Part shown: positions 51,591 to 61,385 of the stretch, in pieces | Position numbering within the stretch: the stretch's first letter is position 1 | How the letters are laid out: each line of letters starts with the position of its first letter | Assembly (NCBI GenBank): GCA_044508835.1 | Contig: JBIQHD010000004.1 | Location: 1-64,000 of the forward strand | DNA: 64,000 nucleotides | Source: JAKFDI01 sp044508835 | Lineage (GTDB): Bacteria > Pseudomonadota > Gammaproteobacteria > Burkholderiales > Burkholderiaceae_C | Direction of reading: 5' to 3' | Translations under genes and position numbers: made by a program | Notes under the pieces: model-generated | Seen by the model: the letters and a program-made list of their open reading frames with translations, nothing else | Told to the model about the DNA's origin: nothing | Database searches by the model: none

Positions 51591-54500
51591 ATGGACAGCC
51601 ACCGCACAACCGACGTGACCGGCGAGCCGACCGACGACCTGTCCGCACTCGCCTGGGTGCAGGAAGAACTGCGCCGCTCGCTCGATGCGGCGCACAAGGC
51701 GCTGCGCCGCTTCGTCAAGGAAGCGCAGGCCGGGGCCGGCTCCGACGTCGATGCGGTCGATCCGGCGGTGCTGCGCACGGCGCGCCAGCAGATCCACCAG
51801 GGCGTGGGTGCGCTCGAGCTCGTCGGCCTGCCCGCCGCGGCCACGGTGCTGCGCGCCTGCGAGGCGGCCGTGCAGCGCTTCGTCGCCAAGCCGCACAAGC
51901 TGACGAACGAGGCCGTCGACGACGTCGAGCGCGCCTCCTTCGCGCTCCTCGACTACGTGGCGCGCATCCTCGCGGGCAAGAAGGTCTCGCCGCTGTCGCT
52001 GTTCCCGCAGTACCGCACGGTGCAGGAGCTCGCCGGCGCCGACCGCGTCCATCCGGCCGACCTGTGGGCCGTCGACTGGCGCTGGCGCGAGCTGCCCGGC
52101 GCCGGCGCCGACGTCGCGCCGCTGCAGCCGGACGCGTCGACGCGCGTCGCGCTGGAGCAGCACATCCTCGCGCTGATGCGCAGCAACGCGCCGCGCGCCG
52201 CCTCGCGCATGAGCGCCCTGTGCGCCGGCCTCGGCGCCGGCGCCGGGCAGCCGCAGACCGCCACGCTGTGGAAGCTGGCCTCGGCGATGTTCGAGGCGCA
52301 GGCCGCCGGCCTGCTGCAGCCCGACCTGTTCGGCAAGCGGGTCGCGGCGCGGCTGCTGTCGCAGCTGCGCATCATCGAGCGCGGCGACACCGAGGTCTCC
52401 GAGCGCCTGGCGCAGGACCTGCTGTTCTTCTGCGCCCAGGCCGCCTCGCCCGGCGACGGCCGCAACGCGCCGCGGCTGGCCGCGGTCCGCCAGGCCTACG
52501 GGCTGGCCCGCCACGAGCCGGTCGACTACAGCGCCAGCCCGCTGGGCAAGTACGACCCGGCGTGGGTGACCCAGGGCCGCAAGCGCGTGGCCGCGGCCAA
52601 GGAATCGTGGTCGGCCGTCGCCGGCGGCGAGATGCACCGCCTGAGCGGGCTGGCCGAGCAGTTCGCGCTGGTGGCCGACTCGCTCAAGCGCCTGTTCCCC
52701 GGCGGCGAGCTGCTCGGCGCCGAGCTGCAGCAGGCCAGCGGCTCGACGCAGCAGGCCAACGCCGCGCCGCCGCCGGCGCTGGCCATGGAAGTGGCCACCG
52801 GCCTGCTCTACATCGAGGCCTGCCTCGAGGACACCGAGTTCGACAGCCCCGAGCAGGCCGAGCGCGTGCGGCGCCTGAGCGAACGCATCGCCGCGGTGCG
52901 CGCCGGCGCCGCGCCGCAGCCGCTCGAGAGCTGGATGGAAGACCTGTACCGCCGGGTCTCCGACCGCCAGACCATGGGCAGCGTGGTGCAGGAGCTGCGC
53001 GCCAGCCTGTCGGATGTCGAGAAGCTCATCGACCAGTACTTCCGCAACCCGGCCGACCGTGCGGTGCTGATCCCGGTGCCCAACCAGCTGTCGTCCATGC
53101 GCGGCGTGCTCTCCGTGCTCGGCATGGACCAGGCCTCCATGGCGCTGCTGCGCATGCGCGACGAGGTCGACGGCCTCGTCTCGACCGAGGTCGACCCCGA
53201 GCGCGTGCAGCAGGCGGGCGTCTTCGACCGGCTCGCCGGCAACCTGGGCGCGCTCGGCTTCCTGATCGACATGCTGAGCGTGCAGCCGCAGATGGCGAAG
53301 TCGCTCTTCAGCTACGACGCCGACGCCGGCCGGCTGAACCCGGTGATGGGCCGCAACGCGCAGCGCCCGCCCGGCAGCGGCCATGCCGCCGCGGCGCCGG
53401 TCATCGAGCCGCGCCTCATCGAGCAGGCGCAGATGCTCGCCTTCAACTCGATGCGCGAGGACGTGCCCGTCGAAGAGGTGGCGCGCGACCTGGAGCGCCT
53501 GTCGAACGAGGCCGACATCGCCGAGCAGCCCACGCTGGTGGCGACGGTGGCGCAGGCGCAGGCCGCCCTGGAGCAGGCCAGCGACCCGGACGAGATCGTC
53601 TCCGTGCGCGGCCAGCTGTCCGACGCCCTGGTCGACTTCGTGTCGACGGCGTCCGACCCGGTGGGCATTCCCCCCGAGCCCGAGCCCGCGCCGGTGCGCG
53701 CCGCCCCGGCGGCCGCCCCCGCGGCCGGCGAAGACGACGAGATGCGCGAGATCTTCCTCGAGGAAGCGCGCGAGGTGACGCAGGACGCCCGTGCGGCCTG
53801 CGACGCCCTGGCCGGCCAGCGCGACGACGTGACCCAGCTCACGACCATCCGCCGGGCCTTCCACACGCTCAAGGGCAGCTCGCGCATGGTCGGGCTGACC
53901 GAGTTCGGCGATGCCGCCTGGGCCTGCGAGCAGCTCTACAACGCCCGCCTGGCCGAGCAGGCCCCGGCCGACGACGAGCTGATGCGCTTCACCGGCTGGG
54001 TGCTGGGCTACCTGGGCGACTGGGTCGAAGCCATCGCCGCGCACCGCGACGACGGCCATCGGCCCGCCCAGGTGGAGGCCGCGGCGCTCGCGCTGCGCGA
54101 GCCGGCCGCGCACGAGCCGCCCGCCGCCGCGCCGGCACCCGAGGTGCCCGCGCCGGCAGCCGACACCGTGGCCGAGGCGCCCGTCGCCCCGGTGGCGCCG
54201 ATCGCGCTGTCGCTGCCCGCCGACCTGCCCAGCGCCGCCGACCTGGACCTCGCGCCCCTCGAGGCCGCCGTGCCGGGCGACGCCGCGCCGGTCCTGGCCT
54301 TCGACCTCGACTTCTCCGACGCCGATGCCGCGCTGCAGACGGCTCCCGTCCCGCTGCCCGAGGCGAACGACCCCGCCGTGGTCGAGGCGCTGGCCGCGGC
54401 CAGCGTCGAGAGCATCGAGCTGATCGAGCTCGACCTCGGGGAGGAGGGCGTCGCGGCGTCCGACCTGGCCGAAGCCGCCGCGCAGGCCGCCGGCGAACCG

Positions 54501-57500
54501 CCGGCCGACGCGCCGCCGGCGCCGGAAGCGGCCGCCGAGGCCGAACCCGATCCGGTGCCCGCGCCCTTCGTCGACGACGAGCAGGTCAAGATCGTCGGCC
54601 CGCTGCGCATCGGCATCCCGCTGTTCAACATCTACCTGAACGAAGCCGACGAGCTGTCGCGCCGCCTCACCACCGAGGTGGCCGAATGGGCGATGGAACT
54701 GCACCGCCCGATCGGCGAGACGGCCATCGCCCTGTCGCATTCGCTCGCCGGCAGCTCGGCCACCGTCGGCTTCGCCGACCTGTCGCATCTCGCGCGCCTG
54801 CTCGAGCATGCCCAGATGCGCAGCCAGGCCATCGGCCGCGGCACACCCGAGGAGGCGCGCCTCTTCGTCGATGCGGCCGAGGAAGTGCGCCGCCTGCTGC
54901 ACCAGTTCGCCGCCGGCTTCCTGAAGGAGCCCGCGCCCGAGCTGCTGCAGCGCCTGGCCGAGCACGAAGTCAGCTCGGCGCGCCGCCTCGAGGCGGCCAG
55001 CGCCGAAGCGGAGTCCGGCGTCGAGTCCGCCCACGAGGCCACGGCCACGATGGGGCCCGAGGAGCTGCCCGGCCTGCCGGACGTCGAGGTCGATCTCGAA
55101 CTCGATCTCGACGCGGAGCCCCCGGCGCCGGCGGCCAGCGAAGCCGGGCCCGCCTCCGAGCCCGCCGAATTCGCCGCGCCCGAGGCCGAGTCGCACTTCG
55201 GCGGCCTCGGCGTTCCCGAGCTCAAGCCGTTCGCCGCGCGGGCCGACGAGCCGGCGCACGCCCCCGGCGCGGTGCACCACGTCGTCGAGGAAGTCGACGA
55301 CGACATCGACGCCGTCGATGCGGTCGACGCCGAGCTGTTCCCCATCTTCGAGGAGGAGGCGCAGGACCTGCTGCCCACGCTCGGCAGCCAGATGCGCGCC
55401 TGGGCGGGCGACCCGGCCGACATGGGCCATGCCGCGGCCTGCATGCGCACGCTGCACACGCTCAAGGGCGGCGCCCGCCTGGCGGGGGCGATGCGCCTCG
55501 GCGAGATGGCCCACCGGCTCGAGACCCGCATCGAGCGCGTGCTGGCCCAGGCCGACACCGCCGGGGCGAACATCGACGAACTGCAGGCGCGCACCGACAG
55601 CCTGTCGCAGACCTTCGAGGCCCTGCGCTCGCGCGATGCGACGGCCTATGCCGACGCCATGGCCGCCGCCGAGCAGGCCGCCGCCGAGGTGCCGGCGGCG
55701 CCGGCCGCGCCCGAGCCCGCCGCGCCGGTGCAGGAGGCGCAGGCCGAATCCGAGTTCGAGGCCGAGCCCGAACCCCAGCCGCAGGCCGGCCTGCAGGGCG
55801 AGGACGACGCTCCGGCGTCCGGTCCCGCGGCGGCGCCGCTCACGCCGCTGTCGCTGCCGCAGATCGACTGGTCGCGCTTCACCGGTGCCGCCGCCGCGCC
55901 GGCGCGCACCGCCGCCGAGCGCGGCGCCACGTCGCAATCGGCCGTGCGGGTGCGGGCGCCGCTGCTCGACAGGCTGGTCAACCAGGCCGGCGAGGTGTCG
56001 ATCACGCGCTCGCGCATCGAGGCCGACGTCGGCCAGATCAAGGGCTCGCTCGGCGACCTGGGCGACAACCTCGAGCGCCTGCGCCAGCAGCTGCGCGACA
56101 TCGAGCTGCAGGCCGAGACGCAGATGAGCTCGCGCATGGAGGCGGCCAAGGCGGAGGGCCAGTCCTTCGACCCGCTGGAGTTCGACCGCTTCACGCGCTT
56201 CCAGGAGATCACGCGCATGATGGCCGAGTCGGTCAACGACGTGGCCACCGTGCAGCGCACCCTGCAGCGCACGCTGGAGAGCACCGAGGACGAGCTCGCC
56301 GCGCAGGCCCGGCTCACCCGCGACCTGCAGGACGACCTGCTGCGCACGCGCATGGTGGAGTTCGAGGGCCTGTCCGACCGCCTCTACCGCGTGGTGCGGC
56401 AGGCGGCCAAGGAAACCGGCAAGCAGGTGCGGCTGGACATCGTCGGCGGCTCCATCGAAGTCGACCGCGGCGTGCTCGACCGCATGACCGGCGCCTTCGA
56501 GCACCTGCTGCGCAACAGCGTCACCCACGGCATCGAGCCGCCCGAGGCGCGCACCGCCGCCGGCAAGGATGCGGCCGGCACCATCGTGGTGTCGCTCACG
56601 CAGGAGGGCAACGAAGTCGGCGTGGAGTTCCGCGACGACGGCGCGGGCCTCGACCTGCAGCGCATCCGCGACAAGGGCGCCGCGATGGGCCTGATCGAGG
56701 ACGGCCAGTCGTACGCCGACGCCGAGCTCGCCAACCTGATCTTCACGCCGGGCTTCTCCACCGCCGACCGGGTGACCGAGCTGTCCGGCCGCGGCGTCGG
56801 CATGGACGTGGTGCGCGCCGAGGTGAACGCCATGGGCGGACGCATCGAGACCGCCACGGCGGCCGGCCAGGGCACGAGCTTCAAGCTGGTGCTGCCGCTG
56901 ACCACGGCGGTCACGCAGGTGGTGATGCTGCGCATCGACACCGCCGTGGTGGCGGTGCCTTCCACGCTGGTGGAGATCGTGCGCCGCGCGTCGGTCGACG
57001 AGATCCGCCGCGCCTACGACAGCGGCGGCTTCGTGCACGGCGACCGCACCCTGCCGTTCTTCTGGCTCGGCGCGCTGCTGCAGCAGAGCCCGCGCAGCAG
57101 CGAGACCGAGGCCCGCACCCAGCACGTGGTGGTCATCCGCAGCGCGCAGCAGCGCATCGTGCTGCACATCGACGAAGTGCTCGGCAACCAGGAAGTGGTG
57201 GTCAAGAACCTCGGGCCGCAGCTGTCGCGCCTGCCGGGCCTGGCCGGCATGACGCTGCTGGCTTCCGGCGCGGTGGCGCTCATCTACAACCCGGTGGCGC
57301 TGGCCACGCTCTACGGCGAAGGCGCGCGCGCCGCCACGGCCGCTGCGCTGCAGGCGCCGGCCGCCGTGCCCGTGTCGCCGGCGGCCCAGGTGCCGGCCGA
57401 GCCCGTGCGTGCGGCCGCCCCGCTGGTGCTGGTGGTCGACGATTCGCTGACGGTGCGCCGCGTCACCCAGCGCCTGCTGGTGCGCGAGGGCTACCGCGTC

Positions 57501-57794
57501 ACGCTGGCGAAGGACGGCCTCGACGCCCTCGAGCGCCTGGCCGAGGAGGCGCCGGCCGTCGTGCTCAGCGACATCGAGATGCCGCGCATGGACGGCTTCG
57601 ACCTGGTGCGCAACATCCGCAGCGACGCCCGCCTGCGCGAGCTGCCGGTGATCATGATCACCTCGCGCATCGCGCAGAAGCACCGCGACTACGCGGCGGA
57701 GCTGGGCGTCGACCACTACCTCGGCAAGCCCTATTCCGAAGACGACCTGCTGGCGCTGATTGGCCGCTACACCGCGGCCAGGGCGCTGAACTGA
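51591..57794 (+). CDS. chpA: ChpA/PilL hybrid chemosensory histidine kinase
   Basis: 2067-residue hybrid CheA-type kinase. An N-terminal HPt-like segment (RQQIHQGVGALELVG, His69) is degenerate. Three clear HPt domains follow: His758 (FHTLKGSSRMVG), His1050 (SHSLAGSSATVG) and His1289 (LHTLKGGARLAG), joined by long acidic Ala/Pro linkers. Then come the dimerisation/ATPase module (LLRNSVTHGIEPPE near 1640; DDGAGLDL; SGRGVGMDVV), a CheW domain (about 1770-1910) and a C-terminal receiver with phospho-Asp at about 1994 (LSDIEMPRMDGFD). ATG 51591 is preferred over an in-frame TTG at 51567. Pseudomonas ChpA is larger, with more phosphotransfer domains. Confidence 0.93.
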   Translation: MDSHRTTDVTGEPTDDLSALAWVQEELRRSLDAAHKALRRFVKEAQAGAGSDVDAVDPAVLRTARQQIHQGVGALELVGLPAAATVLRACEAAVQRFVAKPHKLTNEAVDDVERASFALLDYVARILAGKKVSPLSLFPQYRTVQELAGADRVHPADLWAVDWRWRELPGAGADVAPLQPDASTRVALEQHILALMRSNAPRAASRMSALCAGLGAGAGQPQTATLWKLASAMFEAQAAGLLQPDLFGKRVAARLLSQLRIIERGDTEVSERLAQDLLFFCAQAASPGDGRNAPRLAAVRQAYGLARHEPVDYSASPLGKYDPAWVTQGRKRVAAAKESWSAVAGGEMHRLSGLAEQFALVADSLKRLFPGGELLGAELQQASGSTQQANAAPPPALAMEVATGLLYIEACLEDTEFDSPEQAERVRRLSERIAAVRAGAAPQPLESWMEDLYRRVSDRQTMGSVVQELRASLSDVEKLIDQYFRNPADRAVLIPVPNQLSSMRGVLSVLGMDQASMALLRMRDEVDGLVSTEVDPERVQQAGVFDRLAGNLGALGFLIDMLSVQPQMAKSLFSYDADAGRLNPVMGRNAQRPPGSGHAAAAPVIEPRLIEQAQMLAFNSMREDVPVEEVARDLERLSNEADIAEQPTLVATVAQAQAALEQASDPDEIVSVRGQLSDALVDFVSTASDPVGIPPEPEPAPVRAAPAAAPAAGEDDEMREIFLEEAREVTQDARAACDALAGQRDDVTQLTTIRRAFHTLKGSSRMVGLTEFGDAAWACEQLYNARLAEQAPADDELMRFTGWVLGYLGDWVEAIAAHRDDGHRPAQVEAAALALREPAAHEPPAAAPAPEVPAPAADTVAEAPVAPVAPIALSLPADLPSAADLDLAPLEAAVPGDAAPVLAFDLDFSDADAALQTAPVPLPEANDPAVVEALAAASVESIELIELDLGEEGVAASDLAEAAAQAAGEPPADAPPAPEAAAEAEPDPVPAPFVDDEQVKIVGPLRIGIPLFNIYLNEADELSRRLTTEVAEWAMELHRPIGETAIALSHSLAGSSATVGFADLSHLARLLEHAQMRSQAIGRGTPEEARLFVDAAEEVRRLLHQFAAGFLKEPAPELLQRLAEHEVSSARRLEAASAEAESGVESAHEATATMGPEELPGLPDVEVDLELDLDAEPPAPAASEAGPASEPAEFAAPEAESHFGGLGVPELKPFAARADEPAHAPGAVHHVVEEVDDDIDAVDAVDAELFPIFEEEAQDLLPTLGSQMRAWAGDPADMGHAAACMRTLHTLKGGARLAGAMRLGEMAHRLETRIERVLAQADTAGANIDELQARTDSLSQTFEALRSRDATAYADAMAAAEQAAAEVPAAPAAPEPAAPVQEAQAESEFEAEPEPQPQAGLQGEDDAPASGPAAAPLTPLSLPQIDWSRFTGAAAAPARTAAERGATSQSAVRVRAPLLDRLVNQAGEVSITRSRIEADVGQIKGSLGDLGDNLERLRQQLRDIELQAETQMSSRMEAAKAEGQSFDPLEFDRFTRFQEITRMMAESVNDVATVQRTLQRTLESTEDELAAQARLTRDLQDDLLRTRMVEFEGLSDRLYRVVRQAAKETGKQVRLDIVGGSIEVDRGVLDRMTGAFEHLLRNSVTHGIEPPEARTAAGKDAAGTIVVSLTQEGNEVGVEFRDDGAGLDLQRIRDKGAAMGLIEDGQSYADAELANLIFTPGFSTADRVTELSGRGVGMDVVRAEVNAMGGRIETATAAGQGTSFKLVLPLTTAVTQVVMLRIDTAVVAVPSTLVEIVRRASVDEIRRAYDSGGFVHGDRTLPFFWLGALLQQSPRSSETEARTQHVVVIRSAQQRIVLHIDEVLGNQEVVVKNLGPQLSRLPGLAGMTLLASGAVALIYNPVALATLYGEGARAATAAALQAPAAVPVSPAAQVPAEPVRAAAPLVLVVDDSLTVRRVTQRLLVREGYRVTLAKDGLDALERLAEEAPAVVLSDIEMPRMDGFDLVRNIRSDARLRELPVIMITSRIAQKHRDYAAELGVDHYLGKPYSEDDLLALIGRYTAARALN

Positions 57795-57810
57795 TGCGGT
57801 CCGCGCCGTC

Positions 57811-58842
57811 ATGTCCGAACTGATCGACCACCTGGCGGAGCTGACCGGCTTTCGCGACCGCGACGTCCTCGACGTCACGCTCGTCGGCGCCATGAAGGAC
57901 CTGCTGCGCCCGATCTCGGTGGCCATCTACCGCAGCGTCGGCGAGATCGGCGCCCAGCGCTGGCTGACGCGCGCGCGCCTGACGCAGCACGAGCCGGTGG
58001 CCGCCGCCGACTCGGCCTGGGCGGAGTTCGAGCTGCTGCCGGCGCTCGAGTCGCACCCGCTGCGCCAGGGCGCGATGGCCACGCAGGAGCCCATGCACGG
58101 CACCGTCGGCGGCTCGCACGTGACGGTGTTCCCGCTCGCCACCGACCGCGACGTGGTGGGCGTGCTGGAGATCGAGACCGCCGAGCCGCTGGACAACGCC
58201 GCGCGCCGCATGGTGTGCAGCGTGCTGCGCATCTACCGCAACTTCCAGGGCCTGCTCGACTACAGCGAGCGCGACACGCTCACTGGCCTGCTCAACCGCA
58301 AGACCTACGACGAGGCCTTCCTCAAGGCATCCAGCGACGGCGTGGTGCCGTACGACCCGCAGCCCGACGGGCGGCGGCTGTCGACGCATGCCGGCGACAT
58401 CTGGCTCGGCGTCATCGACATCGACCACTTCAAGCGCGTCAACGACAGCCACGGCCATCTGATCGGCGACGAGGTCCTGCTGCTGCTGTCGCGCCTGATG
58501 CGCGGCAGCTTCCGCTTCCACGACCGGCTGTACCGCTTCGGCGGCGAGGAGTTCGTGGTGCTGATGCGCTGTGTCAGCGAGCAGGACGCGGCCCACGCGC
58601 TGGAGCGCCTGCGCAGCCACACCGAGTCCTATGCGTTCCCGCAGGTCGGGCGCATCACCGTGAGCATCGGCTTCACGCAGGTGCGGCCCGGCGACACGCC
58701 CAACGGCGCGTTCGAGCGCGCCGACAAGGCGATCTACTACGCCAAGGAGCACGGCCGCAACCAGGTGGTGAGCTACGCCGACCTGGTGGCGCGCGGGGTG
58801 ATCTCGGACAGCGCCAAGACCGGGGACGTCGAGCTGTTCTGA
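57811..58842 (+). CDS. GAF-GGDEF diguanylate cyclase
   Basis: 343-residue soluble protein. The N-terminal half (about 1-150) looks GAF-like (VTVFPLATDRDVVGVLEIETAEPLD). The C-terminal GGDEF domain has ERDTLTGLLNRKTYDEA, DIDHFKRVNDSHGHLIGD and active site RFGGEEFVV (GGEEF at about 244-248). It starts 16 bases after chpA, in the same operon by position, suggesting c-di-GMP output beside the pilus signalling genes. No membrane segment. Confidence 0.92.
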   Translation: MSELIDHLAELTGFRDRDVLDVTLVGAMKDLLRPISVAIYRSVGEIGAQRWLTRARLTQHEPVAAADSAWAEFELLPALESHPLRQGAMATQEPMHGTVGGSHVTVFPLATDRDVVGVLEIETAEPLDNAARRMVCSVLRIYRNFQGLLDYSERDTLTGLLNRKTYDEAFLKASSDGVVPYDPQPDGRRLSTHAGDIWLGVIDIDHFKRVNDSHGHLIGDEVLLLLSRLMRGSFRFHDRLYRFGGEEFVVLMRCVSEQDAAHALERLRSHTESYAFPQVGRITVSIGFTQVRPGDTPNGAFERADKAIYYAKEHGRNQVVSYADLVARGVISDSAKTGDVELF

Positions 58843-58889
58843 ACCCGGCCGGTTCAGGGCCTTGCCGGCGCGCGGCGGGATGCCGTAGA

Positions 58890-58895
58890 TAAAAT
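58890..58895 (+). promoter_or_regulatory. -10 box of yqgE, start-codon-proximal
   Basis: TAAAAT ends seven bases before the ATG at 58903. The more upstream ATG (58894) lies inside the -10 itself, so the downstream ATG is the better start and the transcript would be leaderless. Confidence 0.5.
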
Positions 58896-58902
58896 GCGCC
58901 GC

Positions 58903-59481
58903 ATGTCCGCGGGCAGCATCAACCTCACCAATCAGTTCCTGATCGCGATGCCGGGACTGGCCGGCGAGCCCTTTGCCGGCACGGTGATCTACCTGTGCGA
59001 GCACACCGAGAACGGCGCGCTGGGGCTGGTGATCAACAAGCCCATCGACATCAAGCTGAAGAACCTGTTCGAGAAGGTGGAGCTCACCCTCGACCGCGAC
59101 GACCTCGCCGAGACGCCGGTCTACTTCGGCGGCCCCGTCCAGACGGAGCGCGGCTTCGTGCTGCACGAGCGCCTGGACGACGACGGCGCGCACTACAGCT
59201 CCACGCTGCAGATCCCGGGCGGCCTCGAGATGACGACCAGCAAGGACGTGCTCGAGGCCCTGTCCCACGGCGCCGGCCCGAAGAAGGTGCTGGTGACGCT
59301 CGGCTACGCCGGCTGGGGCGCCGGCCAGCTCGAGGACGAGATCGGGCGCAACAGCTGGCTCAACGTCGGCGCCGAGCCGGCCATCATCTTCGACACGCCG
59401 GTGGAGCAGCGCTACGACCGCGCGCTGTCGCTGCTGGGCATCGACCCGCGCATGCTCTCGCAGGAGGCGGGGCACGCATGA
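58903..59481 (+). CDS. yqgE: YqgE/AlgH family protein (DUF179)
   Basis: 192-residue protein of the UPF0301 family. NLTNQFLIAMPGL at the N-terminus, TVIYLCEHTENGALGLVINKP, VYFGGPVQTERGFVLH and GYAGWGAGQLEDEI are the conserved blocks. Function not established; it is linked in position with ruvX in many genomes, as here (ATGA overlap). An upstream ATG at 58894 would add three residues. Confidence 0.93.
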   Translation: MSAGSINLTNQFLIAMPGLAGEPFAGTVIYLCEHTENGALGLVINKPIDIKLKNLFEKVELTLDRDDLAETPVYFGGPVQTERGFVLHERLDDDGAHYSSTLQIPGGLEMTTSKDVLEALSHGAGPKKVLVTLGYAGWGAGQLEDEIGRNSWLNVGAEPAIIFDTPVEQRYDRALSLLGIDPRMLSQEAGHA

Positions 59482-59894
59482 GCCCCCTGGCGGCTCCCCA
59501 CCCCGCGTCCCCCCCGCTTTCATTTCTTGCTTTCGATTTCGGCACCCGGCGCACCGGCGTGGCCAGCGGCAACACGCTCACGCGCGCCGCGCAGCCCCTG
59601 CGCACCCTGGCCGGGCCGCCGGCCGCGCGTTTCGAGGCCATCGCCGCGCTGATCGCCGAGTGGCAGCCGGCGGCGCTGGTGGTGGGCGTGCCGTTCCATC
59701 CCGACGGCGCGCCGCACGAGAATACCGGGCGCGCCCGCCGCTTCGCCCGCCAGTTGCACGGCCGTTTCGGGCTGGCGGTGCACGAGGTCGACGAGCGCTA
59801 CACCACGACCGAGGCCGAGGCGGGCGGCGCCCGCGACGTCGACGCCGCGTCGGCCGCCATCATCCTTGAACAGTTCCTGAGGGCCCTCCCATGA
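59478..59894 (+). CDS. ruvX: RuvX/YqgF Holliday-junction-resolvase-like protein
   Basis: 138-residue RNase H-fold protein. FLAFDFGTRRTGVASGN carries the first acidic residue; LVVGVPFHPDGAPH and VDERYTTTEAE follow, with the last acidic position near DVDAASA. YqgF proteins are implicated in 16S rRNA 5' maturation. About 15 non-conserved Pro/Ser residues precede the domain. Overlaps yqgE and pyrR by four bases. Confidence 0.92.
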   Translation: MSPLAAPHPASPPLSFLAFDFGTRRTGVASGNTLTRAAQPLRTLAGPPAARFEAIAALIAEWQPAALVVGVPFHPDGAPHENTGRARRFARQLHGRFGLAVHEVDERYTTTEAEAGGARDVDAASAAIILEQFLRALP

Positions 59895-60406
59895 GCACGC
59901 TCCACCTCGATGCGGAAGCGCTGTACCGCGACCTCGCGGCCCGCGTGCGCGGCCTGCTGCAGCCGGACACGGTGCTGGTCGGCATCTGGTCCGGCGGCGC
60001 GTGGCTCGCCGAGCGGCTGCAGCGCGACCTGCAGCTCGCCGGCGAGCACGGCGTGATCTCCAGCGCGCTGCACCGCGACGACTTCGACAAGCGCGGCATG
60101 CACGCCTCGCCCGACCATACCCGGCTGCCGTTCGAGGTGGCCGGCAGCCGCATCCTGCTTGTCGACGACGTGCTCTACACCGGCCGCACCATCCGCGCGG
60201 CGATCAACGAGCTGTTCGACTTCGGCCGCCCGGCCAGCGTGGCGCTGGCCGTGCTGGTCGATCGCGGCGGGCGCGAGCTGCCGGTGGAGGCCGCGTACTC
60301 GGCCGCGCGCGTCTCCCTGCCGGCCGACCAGCGGCTGGCGCTGGTGCGCGCCGAAGACGGCCGCTTCAGCTTCGACATCCACGTCGACACCCCCGAAGGC
60401 AAGTGA
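59891..60406 (+). CDS. pyrR: PyrR pyrimidine regulator / uracil phosphoribosyltransferase-like
   Basis: 171-residue PRTase-fold protein. The PRPP loop VDDVLYTGRTIRAAINEL is explicit; GIWSGGAWLAERL and LVDRGGRELPVEA are family segments. In Bacillus PyrR is an RNA-binding attenuator; in proteobacteria it precedes pyrB and its regulatory role is less clear. The stop overlaps the pyrB start (TGATG). Confidence 0.93.
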   Translation: MSTLHLDAEALYRDLAARVRGLLQPDTVLVGIWSGGAWLAERLQRDLQLAGEHGVISSALHRDDFDKRGMHASPDHTRLPFEVAGSRILLVDDVLYTGRTIRAAINELFDFGRPASVALAVLVDRGGRELPVEAAYSAARVSLPADQRLALVRAEDGRFSFDIHVDTPEGK

Positions 60407-61368
60407 TGCTTCAACGACGCAACCCGCAACTCAACCAGCACGGCGAGCTGATCCACCTGCTGTCGATCGAGGGCCTGCCGCGCGAGGTGCTGCACCAGAT
60501 CCTCGATACGGCGGGCACCTTCCTCAGCGTCAACGACCGCGAGGTGAAGAAGGTGCCGCTGCTGCGCGGCAAGAGCGTGTTCAACCTGTTCTTCGAGAAC
60601 AGCACGCGCACGCGCACCACCTTCGAGATCGCGGCCAAGCGGCTGTCGGCCGACGTGATCAACCTCGACATCGCCAAGTCGAGCGCCTCCAAGGGCGAGA
60701 GCCTGCTCGACACCATCGCCAACCTGTCGGCCATGCATGCCGACATGTTCGTCGTGCGCCACGGCGAGAGCGGCGCGCCCTACCTGATCGCCCAGCACTG
60801 CGCGCCGCACGTGCACGTGGTCAACGCCGGCGACGGCCGCCATGCGCACCCGACGCAGGGGCTGCTCGACATGTACACCATCCGCCACTTCAAGCAGGAC
60901 TTCACGAAGCTGACGGTGGCGATCGTCGGCGACATCGTGCACTCGCGCGTGGCGCGCTCCGACATCCACGCGCTCACCACGCTCGGCGTGCCCGAGGTGC
61001 GCGCCGTCGGCCCCAAGACGCTGGTGCCCGGCGACCTGCGCGAGATGGGCGTGCGCGTGTGCCACGACATGGCCGAGGGCATCAAGGGCGCCGACGTGAT
61101 CATCATGCTGCGCCTGCAGAACGAGCGCATGAGCGGCGCCATGCTGCCCAGCGCCGGCGAGTTCTTCAAGAACTACGGCCTGACCGAGGAGAAGCTGGCG
61201 CTCGCCAAACCCGACGCCATCGTCATGCACCCGGGGCCGATCAACCGCGGCGTGGAGATCGATTCCAGCGTGGCCGACGGCCGCCAGAGCGTGATCCTGC
61301 CGCAGGTGACCTTCGGTATCGCGGTGCGCATGGCGGTGATGTCGACGATCGCCGGCAACAACGCATGA
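60406..61368 (+). CDS. pyrB: aspartate carbamoyltransferase catalytic subunit
   Basis: 320-residue enzyme that condenses carbamoyl phosphate with aspartate. Carbamoyl-phosphate loop ENSTRTRTTFE, then SSASKGESLLDT, HPTQGLLDMYT and PGPINRGVEI. No pyrI gene is nearby; as in Pseudomonas the partner is likely the adjacent PyrX (inactive dihydroorotase). Confidence 0.96.
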   Translation: MLQRRNPQLNQHGELIHLLSIEGLPREVLHQILDTAGTFLSVNDREVKKVPLLRGKSVFNLFFENSTRTRTTFEIAAKRLSADVINLDIAKSSASKGESLLDTIANLSAMHADMFVVRHGESGAPYLIAQHCAPHVHVVNAGDGRHAHPTQGLLDMYTIRHFKQDFTKLTVAIVGDIVHSRVARSDIHALTTLGVPEVRAVGPKTLVPGDLREMGVRVCHDMAEGIKGADVIIMLRLQNERMSGAMLPSAGEFFKNYGLTEEKLALAKPDAIVMHPGPINRGVEIDSSVADGRQSVILPQVTFGIAVRMAVMSTIAGNNA

Positions 61369-61385
61369 CAGGGGAACGGGACGCG

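Noticed and set aside
50622..57926. A 2434-codon open frame antisense to pilJ/chpA, and many similar long antisense or frame-shifted frames
   Set aside because: Third-position GC is so high that stops are rare in other frames. Their translations are low-complexity (His/Arg/Ala/Gly-rich) with no family motifs, while the plus strand encodes well-recognised domains throughout.
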